Under the pieces are notes generated by a model. That model searched no databases, was not told the origin of the DNA, and saw only the letters and a list, made by a program, of their open reading frames with translations. A stretch of DNA of 10,134 nt from Verrucomicrobiota bacterium (GTDB lineage: Bacteria; Verrucomicrobiota; Verrucomicrobiia; Limisphaerales; AV2): NCBI GenBank assembly GCA_003219345.1, contig QHOP01000438.1:1-10134 (forward strand), in the 5' to 3' direction. Below, piece by piece: positions 1 through 7,009 of this stretch; within the stretch, counting starts at the first letter, position 1; each line of letters starts with the position of its first letter. Both the position numbers and the translations under genes were made by a program.

Positions 1-256
1 TCAACTCCTTCCGCATGAGTTTCACCGCCACCTCGCGTTCGAGCATCAGGTCAAGCGCGCGATACACCGTGCCCATGCCGCCCGAGGCGATCGCGTCCCG
101 CAGCTCGAATTGCCGAAGTCGCATCGGCATCATCACCGGATGGCCGCACTTGGTGCAGGGCGTGGTGGAGAGGGGCGGCAGGTCGCCGGAAATGAAAACC
201 TTGGCGCCACAGCCACCACAAGTCACCATGCGCAGGGGTTTGCGGACTTCATTCAT
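1..256 (-). CDS. Serine/threonine protein kinase, N-terminal part (cut by window edge)
   Basis: Only the first 85 residues are present; the gene runs off the left edge. The start ATG is at 256-254 (MNEVRKPLRMVTCGGCG). Two CxxC pairs (Cys13/Cys16 and Cys34/Cys37) form a zinc-ribbon-like module. It is followed directly by the beginning of a Hanks-type kinase fold: a glycine-rich loop (IASGGMGTVYRA, about residues 56-67) and the VAVK motif with the ATP-binding lysine at residue 79. The protein should phosphorylate Ser/Thr residues of unknown targets. The rest of the kinase domain and any membrane or sensory C-terminal region lie outside the window, so the class cannot be refined. No strong Shine-Dalgarno site precedes the start. 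The kinase assignment is firm; calling the Cys pairs zinc-binding is an inference from spacing. Confidence 0.88.
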   Translation of the reverse strand, partial: MNEVRKPLRMVTCGGCGAKVFISGDLPPLSTTPCTKCGHPVMMPMRLRQFELRDAIASGGMGTVYRALDLMLEREVAVKLMRKEL

Positions 257-666
257 TGCTGGCGTCACAGTTTAACTCTAGCATTTAACGTTCCTATCAC
301 AAGTTTGGATATCGCTCAGCGCCATTGAGTTCAACACTTCCCATACTGTAAGCCAGGAAAAGCGGCGCGAAACGCTGTCGAAACACGGTCCGGCTCAGTT
401 CCAGGCGTCTGTGATTGAAGCCAATCGCGCAGGAGCGATGGCGCGCTCGCGAACCTCACACAATCGCCCCCGACGGACGAGCGCACCTCAGGAAAGCCGT
501 TCCTCGGGAGAATCGTTCACTGCTTTGGTCTCAGATCGGATCGCTTTGAACGGTCGCAGTGCGGCGATGGCCATCGGAAGCTCGGAAGTGTAGAAAGCGT
601 TGGCAACTCTTCCCTCTCCGACAGAACTGCGGAGGTGCACGCACGCGCCACCGTATGAAAGCGGTT
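257..666. other. Intergenic stretch without a convincing gene
   Basis: About 410 bases separate the kinase start from the stop codon of the first prepilin-like gene. Short open frames exist on both strands (for example 411-593 plus and 488-700 minus), but none has a recognisable domain or a clear ribosome-binding site. The kinase promoter must lie near 257-350. A TTGTGA (minus strand of 297-302) lies 16 nt from a TAGAGT element, too weak to call. I see no RNA gene or terminator hairpin. The minus-strand frame at 488-700 is discussed as a finding because it stays open into the neighbouring gene. Confidence 0.5.
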
Positions 667-1509
667 CTAGCGGCTTCCAGCGCGCTGGAGCGGGTCCCAA
701 TACCGGGAGTTGATCAGCGATTTCGGGTTCAGGCCATAAGGATCCATCGGCGGATTGATCTGACTGTCTTTCCGCGCTTCGGAGTGGCCGTCGTTGAAGA
801 CCGCCACGCCACTGCCCAGGTGGCGATTCGGGTCAATGCCTTCGTATCCCTTCGTCATGCTGGCCTTCGCGTCCATGCAGGACGACGGCCACCAGAGGCT
901 GCTGCTCCATTTAAGGTCGGATTTCGGCATGGCATCGCCAATCAACAGATTCTCCGCCGGACTGACAATGGCGGACCTTTTGAACCACGGTCGAGTGGTG
1001 AATTTGATCCCGCTGATCATCAAATCCTCGCCTCCGTCATAGGGATGGATGCCGAGGAAGTAGCCGTTGTATCCATAGCCGACCAGATGACAGTCGAACT
1101 TCCATTGCCACTTGATGCCGTTGTCGGCGCGTTTTCCTTTGAAGCTCGCGCAATGAAAGAGATTCGTGAGTCCATTGGTCGAGTATCCGATGATTGTCGT
1201 GCCCCACCAGTTTGTCAGTGAAGCTGTTTCATCGGCATTGTTAACACCGAGGTTATTATTACGATGACCCGGGAACGTATCGCGGTTCTCTTCGGTGTAA
1301 AACTGCATGAACAGACTGATCTGCCGCAGGTTGTTCAAACATGCAATGCGTTCCCCTTTCGCCTTGGCCCGCGCGAGGGCTGGCAACAGAAGCCCGGCCA
1401 GAATGGCGATGATGGCAATCACCACCAGCAGTTCAATCAGCGTAAAACCCAGCCGGATCAACCGGAGTCCGCCTGAACCCTCGGCATGTCTCATCGGATT
1501 GGTGATCAT
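667..1509 (-). CDS. Prepilin-type protein with N-terminal methylation site and H-X9-DG motif
   Basis: This 280-residue protein begins with a 21-residue leader ending in Gly21, then the class III signal peptide core FTLIELLVVIAIIAIL with Glu at mature position +5. It is therefore expected to be cut and N-methylated by a prepilin peptidase and inserted in the inner membrane as a pseudopilin. The hydrophobic helix runs to about residue 44 and is followed by the 'PALARAKAKGERIACLNNLRQI' type segment usual in PVC-group members. Near the C-terminus His230 and Asp240-Gly241 make the H-X9-DG motif (HLGSGVAVFNDG) of the family found in large numbers in Verrucomicrobia and Planctomycetes. The middle (about 60-225), rich in Trp, Tyr, Gly and Asn, gives no further clue. 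Its exact role, as a type II-like secretion or surface component, is unknown. An alternative start is Met6, which leaves the mature protein unchanged. Confidence 0.9.
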   Translation of the reverse strand: MITNPMRHAEGSGGLRLIRLGFTLIELLVVIAIIAILAGLLLPALARAKAKGERIACLNNLRQISLFMQFYTEENRDTFPGHRNNNLGVNNADETASLTNWWGTTIIGYSTNGLTNLFHCASFKGKRADNGIKWQWKFDCHLVGYGYNGYFLGIHPYDGGEDLMISGIKFTTRPWFKRSAIVSPAENLLIGDAMPKSDLKWSSSLWWPSSCMDAKASMTKGYEGIDPNRHLGSGVAVFNDGHSEARKDSQINPPMDPYGLNPKSLINSRYWDPLQRAGSR

Positions 1510-1690
1510 GATTTCTATTCGCGCAGAACGGATTCATGGCGACGTTGCAACCCGACATCCTTTCCAGCGATTGCACGATGTTAGCGTCGTCACTCGCCTC
1601 GACAAGCTGATTTCTGACCAGGTTTAACCCGGGGGGGCGCAGGTCAGTTTTTGAGAACGGCGGCAAATAGCTGCGGAGCAAAGCGGCAGA

Positions 1691-1749
1691 AGCCCACGGC
1701 GGCAGCCGTGGGTTGCGGTATGAGCAATCGGAGCCGCGAAGCGAAAGGA
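1691..1749. repeat. REP-like palindrome in the spacer between the two prepilin genes
   Basis: A perfect 8-bp inverted repeat, CCCACGGC (1693-1700) and GCCGTGGG (1705-1712), encloses the tetranucleotide GGCA. The stem extends by a G-T wobble and an A-T pair. It is followed by a purine-rich tail containing GAGCCGCGAAGCGAAAGG. Short GC-rich palindromes with this layout are typical of dispersed REP-type elements mobilised by IS200-like (RAYT) transposases. From memory, similar 'cccacggc...gccgtggg' elements occur between genes in Verrucomicrobia. Lying just downstream of the 1781-2650 gene, it could also act as a weak transcription end or mRNA stabiliser, but no T-run follows on either strand. 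The hairpin is seen directly; its repetitive nature is inferred, since only one copy is in the window. Confidence 0.5.
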
Positions 1750-1780
1750 AACTCAGCGTGCAAGATCGCAGCTCACGCTC

Positions 1781-2650
1781 TCAAAGCGGCGCCCATTTCT
1801 TGTGTTTGTACCGCTGGTAAACCCACTGAAAATCTTTGTTCTTGGCGTTGCCCCCGCTCCAGTAAAAATCCGGCTTCCCGTTGGCGAAGTCGATCGCGGC
1901 ATTGATCACCGTGGGCTCGGTCCATTTGTGGATCTCCCCATGTCCATCGGCAAACGAAACGGTCGTGACCTTACCGTGGAAGATAGCAAACCCGTCCACC
2001 CAGCCGGGAGGTTTCACGTTCATCACCCACGTGCCCAAATTGAAATCCCGCGGGTCAGACTCTTCGATAAAAGCCATCGCTTCAGAAGGGCTTTCTACGG
2101 CGCTCAACTTTTCGTAGGGCGGTTGCGTGCTCATGTCCCAGCCGCCCCCGTTCATGCCCTCGATCTTGGAATAACTGTCGTAAGCATAGCCTTTTCCCGG
2201 CAAGAGCCGTTTGGTTCGCAAGTCCCCAGGGCAATGATAGGAAGCGGGAACGCTGACGAAAGGGAACAATGCGCCTTTGCGCAGCCCGTTTTCCACCCAG
2301 CGCTGCGCGTCGGCGGCGGTCATTTTACCGGTGAAATCCTGTTGCTTGCCGCTGTCGTTGTAGGGACCGGGCCAGAAGCCGCCGCCGATATTGTCGGGCT
2401 GTACGGGCGGCTTGCCACTGCTGTAGATCATTTTATCGGCGTTGTCTTCGGCATACATGATAGAACCAAGGAGAATTTGTCTCTGGTTATTGAGGCAGGC
2501 AATGTTTGTGGCCTTCAATTTGGCCCGGCCCAAGGCCGGCAACAACAACGCGGCAAGGATCGCGATAATCGCAATCACGACCAACAATTCGATCAGAGTG
2601 AATCCGCCCTGAAATTCGGTTCGGCTGCCGGATGAGTTCCTGGTTTTCAT
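1781..2650 (-). CDS. Prepilin-type protein with N-terminal methylation site and H-X9-DG motif (second copy)
   Basis: This gene encodes 289 residues from the chosen ATG at 2650-2648 (MKTRNSSGSRTEFQGG). The frame stays open to an ATG at 2752, but the first 34 codons from there encode a charged stretch unlike a prepilin leader. The later start gives the normal short leader, with cleavage after Gly16 and Glu at mature +5 in FTLIELLVVIAIIAIL. The PALGRAKLKATNIACLNNQRQI segment follows. His225 and Asp235-Gly236 form the H-X9-DG motif (HGKVTTVSFADG). The N-terminal third closely resembles the neighbouring prepilin (667-1509), whereas the rest differs, apart from the H-X9-DG end. A processed, membrane-anchored pseudopilin is expected; substrate or partner is unknown. 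It is divergent from the sigma-factor gene, with 163 bases between the starts, and 271 bases separate its stop from the next prepilin start, so one transcript for both is possible but unproven. Confidence 0.9.
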   Translation of the reverse strand: MKTRNSSGSRTEFQGGFTLIELLVVIAIIAILAALLLPALGRAKLKATNIACLNNQRQILLGSIMYAEDNADKMIYSSGKPPVQPDNIGGGFWPGPYNDSGKQQDFTGKMTAADAQRWVENGLRKGALFPFVSVPASYHCPGDLRTKRLLPGKGYAYDSYSKIEGMNGGGWDMSTQPPYEKLSAVESPSEAMAFIEESDPRDFNLGTWVMNVKPPGWVDGFAIFHGKVTTVSFADGHGEIHKWTEPTVINAAIDFANGKPDFYWSGGNAKNKDFQWVYQRYKHKKWAPL

Positions 2651-2813
2651 ATGCAAGCGACTTGAAGGGTTGTTAGCGCTTATGTAGTCCTTTTGCCTCG
2701 ATTCAACAAGTTCTTTCTTTTCAGTTCGTTCACGGGATCTCGCCCTCGCCATGCTAGCCGATCGATTTCCTGTTCGGTTTATACTTTGACGGGCATTATT
2801 GTTTGGAACTCGA
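2651..2813. promoter_or_regulatory. Divergent promoter region between prepilin and sigma-factor genes
   Basis: These 163 bases must carry the promoters for both the leftward prepilin gene and the rightward sigma gene. For the sigma gene, TATACT at 2780-2785 matches five of six bases of the -10 consensus and would place transcription start about 20 nt before the ATG, but no good -35 is seen upstream. For the prepilin, TTGTTG (minus strand of 2704-2709) lies 17 nt from TACATA (minus strand of 2681-2686), a poor match. If real, that promoter would lie inside the longer prepilin frame and would support the start at 2650. Both boxes are weak, and an ECF-type promoter recognised by the neighbouring sigma factor is equally possible. 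Confidence 0.3.
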
Positions 2814-4241
2814 ATGAATGACGCCGTCCTACTACGCCGTTACGCGCAGGAACGATCCGAAGAGGCTTTTGCGGAGCTGGTCCGGCGGCACGCCGACTTG
2901 GTCTATTCGGCGGCGGTTAGGCAGGTCGGTGGGGACTCACACGCAGCCGAGGACGTGACGCAAGCCGTGTTCACCGAATTATCAAAGCACGCGGGTAAAC
3001 TCACCCGACATCCTGCCCTCACAGGCTGGCTCTATACGACGACGCGTCGGATGGCCAGCCATTCGGTGCGTAACGACCAGCGCCGTCTGCGCCGCGAACA
3101 GGAGGCACAGGCAATGCAGGAACTTCTCAACGACTCAACACCTCAACCCGACTGGAATCGCATCGGTCCTGTGCTGGACGAGGTTATGCACGAGCTGAGC
3201 GAGAAGGATCGGCTCGCGGTCTTGCTGCGTTACTTTGAGCGACGGGACCTTCGGGCAGTGGGAAGCACCCTCGGCCTAAGCGACGATGCGGCGCGGATGC
3301 GTGTGGAGCGAGCGCTGGAAAAGCTGCGCGCGCTGCTCAGGAAACGCGGTCTGACCTCGACCACTTCGGCCTTGGCAGCGCTGCTTGCGGGACAGGCAGT
3401 GAGTGCAGCGCCGGCCGGATTGGCCGCCACCGCCGCAACGGCAGTGCTTTCGACGGCGGTTGCATCAGCTTCAACCCTCGGACTCCTTGAGTTTATGGCC
3501 TCAACAAAAATCAAACTTGGGCTCGCCACACTGGTTGCCGCGGGAATTGCAACTCCGTTCGTCCTTCAACATCGGGCGAGGACCCAGCTCCGCGCAGAGA
3601 ATACCGGCTTGCGCGCGCAACTCGCCGCCTTCCAGACCGCGCCGCTGGGGAACCAAGCGACCAACAGCTCTGATCCGGACGAAGTCTCTCGACTGCGTGG
3701 CGAGCACGCCGAACTCATGCGTCTGCGAGGCGAGGTGGCGCAGTTGAGACGCCAGAGTCAAGAATGGACAGCTCGATTTAACCGCCAATCGTCGAACGAC
3801 CTTCAAACCGCTGCTGCCGAGCTTCAAGCAAGTGAAGCTAAATCCATCATGGAGAAAACGAACATATTTCTTCCCATTCCGACCCAGTCAGAACTCAGCG
3901 TCGCGACACCCGAAGGTGCGCTTCAAACCGTTCTGTGGGCCATTCAGGCCGGAGATGGCGAACTTTACCAAAAATCCACCTATCCCGAACAAGGCAGCAA
4001 TGATTGGGGAAAAAAGGAAGTCGAACGAAAGTACGAACTGTTGAGGGGACTAAAGGGGGTTCGAGTTACTCGAAAGTCGGGCGGCCAAGACAACCTCGAA
4101 CTTCGGTTTGCCTACGAGTGGGAAACGGCCCCGCCGCTCAAAAACTCACCTGAATATGGATTCATTGGCCTCCGACTGATTGGCGATGAGTGGAAGGTCA
4201 GCTCATGGGGGGACACGATCGGCCTGCCGCCCGAGTGGTAG
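2814..4241 (+). CDS. ECF-type RNA polymerase sigma factor with membrane-anchored C-terminal extension
   Basis: From the ATG at 2814 the protein has 475 residues, more than twice a plain ECF sigma factor. A TTG at 2799 is an alternative start. Residues about 13-90 form sigma region 2 (EEAFAELVRRHADLVYSAA, then AAEDVTQAVF for core polymerase and -10 contacts). Residues about 117-177 form region 4 (LSEKDRLAVLLRYFERR, then the helix-turn-helix around LRAVGSTLGLSDDAARMRVERAL). An Ala-rich hydrophobic stretch (185-228) and a probable membrane helix (235-251, LGLATLVAAGIATPFVL) follow. A heptad-like coiled coil comes next (about 255-322, with SRLRGEHAELMRLRGEVAQL), and then a domain of roughly 110 residues with no family I recognise. 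The sigma part should direct transcription from the cytoplasm while the tail is outside the membrane, suggesting a built-in signal sensor. No separate anti-sigma gene is adjacent. It diverges from the prepilin gene and converges on phnY, 91 bases apart. The sigma assignment is secure; topology and sensing are inferred. Confidence 0.9.
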   Translation: MNDAVLLRRYAQERSEEAFAELVRRHADLVYSAAVRQVGGDSHAAEDVTQAVFTELSKHAGKLTRHPALTGWLYTTTRRMASHSVRNDQRRLRREQEAQAMQELLNDSTPQPDWNRIGPVLDEVMHELSEKDRLAVLLRYFERRDLRAVGSTLGLSDDAARMRVERALEKLRALLRKRGLTSTTSALAALLAGQAVSAAPAGLAATAATAVLSTAVASASTLGLLEFMASTKIKLGLATLVAAGIATPFVLQHRARTQLRAENTGLRAQLAAFQTAPLGNQATNSSDPDEVSRLRGEHAELMRLRGEVAQLRRQSQEWTARFNRQSSNDLQTAAAELQASEAKSIMEKTNIFLPIPTQSELSVATPEGALQTVLWAIQAGDGELYQKSTYPEQGSNDWGKKEVERKYELLRGLKGVRVTRKSGGQDNLELRFAYEWETAPPLKNSPEYGFIGLRLIGDEWKVSSWGDTIGLPPEW

Positions 4242-4332
4242 AAACTCCCGGGTTGAACAAGACGCCGCGTTCGTGCTGCGGTCATTCATTCGAGCGTCGA
4301 GAGGCGGGGAAAGGGCTTCCGTTCACAGTCGA

Positions 4333-5745
4333 TCACCACGGAAGTGAGAATGTCTTCACGAAACTGAAGTGCTTCATCGCTTCGACGACGCCTTCTTTGA
4401 CGCCAAGTCCTGAGTCTTTGATGCCGCCGAAGGGGCTGTTCTCGACGCGGTAGCCGGGAACTTCGTTGATATTGACTGTGCCGCAGCGGAGACGTTTCAC
4501 GCACTCGATGGCTTTGCCGAGGTCGCGCGTGATGACCCCGGAGCTGAGACCGTAGGCAGTCGAGTTGGCTACCGCGATGGCGTCCTCGAGATCCTTCACG
4601 GTGAGGATCGGCGCAAGCGGGCCGAACGATTCGCAAACGACCATGCGACAATCGCGCGGGACGTTGGCTATCACCGCGGGGTGGAGCAGGGCGCCCTTTC
4701 GCCCGCCGCCGATGAGCACCTTACCGCCTGCTGCGACAGCTTCCCGCACGACTGTTTCCAGGTAGATGGCGGATTTTTCGTCAATCACAGTGCCGACGCG
4801 CGTGGCCTCGTCCGTCGGATCGCCGCAGACATATTCCTTGGTCTTCTCGACCAGACGCAGCGTGAACTCTTCGGCGATGCGTCGGTGCACCAGAATCCGC
4901 TTCACCGCGGTGCAGCGTTGGCCGGAGTTCCGATAGCTCCCTTCAGCAGCAAGCGTAACGGCGAGGTCGAGGTCGGCGTCGTCCAGGACAATGAGCGGAT
5001 CGTTGCCGCCAAGCTCCAGGACGAGCTTTTTGTATCCGGCTGTCCGCGCGATGCGTTTGCCAACGGCTACGCTGCCGGTGAACGAGACGACGTCCACGCG
5101 ATCATCTTTGACCAGCGGCTCAGCGATTTCCGCAGCAGCTCCAAGCAAAACGCTGAGCATCGGGCCGGGCAGGCCGGCTTCGTAAAGCAGTTCCGCAAAC
5201 TTGATCGCGGTGAGCGGGGTCTTTTCCGATGGCTTGAGTATGACCGGCGTCCCGGCGGCGATGGCTGGTGCGAGTTTGTGCGCGACCTGGTTAAGCGGAT
5301 GATTGAACGGCGTAATACAGACCGCGCAGTTCAATGGCTCGCGGAGAGTGAATATTTTCCGTGCCTTGCCTTGCGGCGAAACGTCGCAGGAAAAAATCTG
5401 CCCGTCGTCGCGCACAGTTTCCATTGCGGCAAAGCGCAGCACGTCCAAAGCGCGTCCCACTTCATAGCGCGTTTCGCGCCGGCAAAGTCCGGATTCCGCG
5501 GTAATGAGCCGGGCAAATTCCTCGTTTCGGGTTTCCAGCAGCTGCCTGGCCTTCTCAAGAATTTGGGAGCGCTGGAAGCGAGTGAGGGGCTCGCGCCAGT
5601 TTAACGCGCTGACGATGGCGGCGTCGGTCTGTTCGCGCCCCGCGAGCGCCACCGAGCCAACGGCCTCGCCGTTGTAAGGATTCTTGAGAACCAGTTGCTG
5701 GTCGGACGTGATAGCTTTGCCGGCGACGTAGCAGGAGAGGTTCAT
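4333..5745 (-). CDS. phnY: Phosphonoacetaldehyde dehydrogenase (NAD-dependent aldehyde dehydrogenase family)
   Basis: This 470-residue protein of normal aldehyde dehydrogenase length oxidises phosphonoacetaldehyde to phosphonoacetate in the cytoplasm. ALDH landmarks are in order: TPFNHP (145-150) with the oxyanion Asn148, the cofactor-binding KPSEKTP (171-177), SFTGS (221-225), LELGG with general base Glu244, GQRCT with catalytic Cys278, and ESFGP (372-376). Arg277 immediately before the catalytic cysteine and His149 after Asn148 match the phosphonate-binding pattern I recall for PhnY, unlike general ALDHs. The ATG overlaps the phnA stop as ATGA, so translation is probably coupled. It is the last gene of the phn operon; no convincing terminator is visible in the 91 bases before the convergent sigma gene. 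Sequence alone would allow another ALDH substrate, but the flanking PhnA and PhnW make this assignment strong. Confidence 0.93.
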   Translation of the reverse strand: MNLSCYVAGKAITSDQQLVLKNPYNGEAVGSVALAGREQTDAAIVSALNWREPLTRFQRSQILEKARQLLETRNEEFARLITAESGLCRRETRYEVGRALDVLRFAAMETVRDDGQIFSCDVSPQGKARKIFTLREPLNCAVCITPFNHPLNQVAHKLAPAIAAGTPVILKPSEKTPLTAIKFAELLYEAGLPGPMLSVLLGAAAEIAEPLVKDDRVDVVSFTGSVAVGKRIARTAGYKKLVLELGGNDPLIVLDDADLDLAVTLAAEGSYRNSGQRCTAVKRILVHRRIAEEFTLRLVEKTKEYVCGDPTDEATRVGTVIDEKSAIYLETVVREAVAAGGKVLIGGGRKGALLHPAVIANVPRDCRMVVCESFGPLAPILTVKDLEDAIAVANSTAYGLSSGVITRDLGKAIECVKRLRCGTVNINEVPGYRVENSPFGGIKDSGLGVKEGVVEAMKHFSFVKTFSLPW

Positions 5746-7004
5746 CTGCGGATGGTTCCATTCACAGTAAAATCAAAGATGTCGAAATTGCGCGGGTCGG
5801 CGCCGGCCCGGGCGGCGTATTCCGGCTTGAGCGGCTCGCTCAGAATGAACGGCACCATTTCTTCGTAGCGTCCGCCGTGGGAACGCAACCCGCCTTCCAG
5901 CGCCGTCAAATCGTGATGCTCCGGCGTTCGTCCCAGCACCACGTCGCGCGCGGAGATGACAACGATGTCTCCCAGCCGTTCCGCTGGAAGCTCCAGTTTT
6001 TCGGCGGCGTTGCGGCCATACACTTCCGTCACGCCGGGCAGGTGGTTGAGGAAGTAGAGGATATTGAACCTCTTTCGCGCGCTGACCCCCTTCGGCAGAT
6101 GCACGACGGCGAAGGAACCGAGCGCGCCGTGATGCGCGACGTAGGGATCGGTGATCGGAAGGATCACGCGAAAGCCTTTGCCGTATTTTTTGGTCAACAA
6201 GGATTCGAGGTAGATCACGTTCGGCGAGCCGTCGGGCTTTTGCTTGGCGTTCATGCCGTGATCGGCCGTAATGCCGACGACGGCGCCGCACTTCAAGAGC
6301 CGGCCTGCTTCGGCGTCGATGCCCGCGTAAAACTCCACCGCCTCGGGCGCGTGGGGTGCGAACCGGTGCTGGATGTAGTCGGTGGTCGACAGATAAAGCA
6401 AGTCGGCCATTCCGTTTTCCAGAAGCGCAACGCCAGCCCGCAGGACATACAGGCTGGCTTCGGCGCTGTAGATGGGCGGGGTGGAATCGCCGACGAGTTT
6501 TTCGACATGGGCAATTCCGTGACTGTTTTTTTGGGCCTGACTCGCTTTCTCGGAAGAAAAAGCGATCCCGCCCTGCTCCACCAACCCGCTTGCGAAGATG
6601 TCGCGCAGCTTTTCCTTGGCGGTAACGACAGCTACTCTTCGTCCGGCGCATGCGGCCGCAGGAAAAATTGTTTCGCAACGCAAAAACTTCGCCGAGTTCA
6701 TCATCACTTCCTGCCCCGCCACGGAATCGTAGAAGAAGTTTCCGCCGATGCCATGCACCGAGGGCGGCACACCGGTGACAATGGAGGCGTTGTTGACGTT
6801 GGTGAACGACGGCATCGCGCCGCGCGCCAGCCCGCGATGGCCGCTCACGGTGATGCGCTGGAGGTTCGGCATCCGACCGCGGGCTATCGCCGCATCGAGA
6901 TACTCGTCCGCTGAACCATCGAGGCAGATAACAATCACGGGCCGCGCCGGCGGCTGGTAAAGGCGACCGTTGACGGTGAAGGGCCGAGTGCTGATTTCGC
7001 CCAT
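5742..7004 (-). CDS. phnA: Phosphonoacetate hydrolase (alkaline phosphatase superfamily)
   Basis: The enzyme cleaves the C-P bond of phosphonoacetate to acetate and phosphate. I chose the ATG at 7004-7002 (420 residues), 5 nt after the pbfA-like stop; a start at 7046 would add 14 residues of unconserved sequence overlapping that gene. The two-zinc site of the superfamily is complete: Asp29 (VICLDG), nucleophile Thr68 (MPSFTNVNNASIVTG), Asp209 and His213 (TTDYIQH), Asp248-His249 (TADHGMN) and His376 (GLRSHGGRYEE). These positions lie within two residues of those I remember for the Sinorhizobium PhnA structure, which supports a true phosphonoacetate hydrolase over a generic nucleotide pyrophosphatase. 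No signal peptide is seen, so it is cytoplasmic. A GAAAGG lies about 10 nt before the start. The stop overlaps the phnY ATG (ATGA), and the product would be consumed as carbon (acetate) and phosphorus (phosphate). Confidence 0.95.
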   Translation of the reverse strand: MGEISTRPFTVNGRLYQPPARPVIVICLDGSADEYLDAAIARGRMPNLQRITVSGHRGLARGAMPSFTNVNNASIVTGVPPSVHGIGGNFFYDSVAGQEVMMNSAKFLRCETIFPAAACAGRRVAVVTAKEKLRDIFASGLVEQGGIAFSSEKASQAQKNSHGIAHVEKLVGDSTPPIYSAEASLYVLRAGVALLENGMADLLYLSTTDYIQHRFAPHAPEAVEFYAGIDAEAGRLLKCGAVVGITADHGMNAKQKPDGSPNVIYLESLLTKKYGKGFRVILPITDPYVAHHGALGSFAVVHLPKGVSARKRFNILYFLNHLPGVTEVYGRNAAEKLELPAERLGDIVVISARDVVLGRTPEHHDLTALEGGLRSHGGRYEEMVPFILSEPLKPEYAARAGADPRNFDIFDFTVNGTIRR

Positions 7005-7009
7005 TCGTT

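Noticed and set aside
559..1221. Plus-strand frame antisense to the first prepilin-like gene
   Set aside because: The opposite strand has a complete prepilin signal and H-X9-DG motif; the antisense frame has none.
1802..2635. Plus-strand frame antisense to the second prepilin-like gene
   Set aside because: Same reasoning; shadow only.
2651..2752. N-terminal extension of the second prepilin from an ATG at 2752
   Set aside because: It would put a 50-residue charged leader before the cleavage site; the ATG at 2650 gives a normal 16-residue leader.
4242..4332. Bidirectional terminator between the convergent sigma and phnY genes
   Set aside because: Only imperfect short GC stems (around 4264-4282) and no T-run on either strand, so not called.
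4681..5604. Plus-strand frame (307 codons) antisense to phnY
   Set aside because: Shadow of the aldehyde dehydrogenase gene; no family resemblance.
5877..6914. Long plus-strand frame (345 codons) antisense to phnA
   Set aside because: Antisense shadow caused by high GC content; no recognisable domain and the opposite strand is clearly coding.
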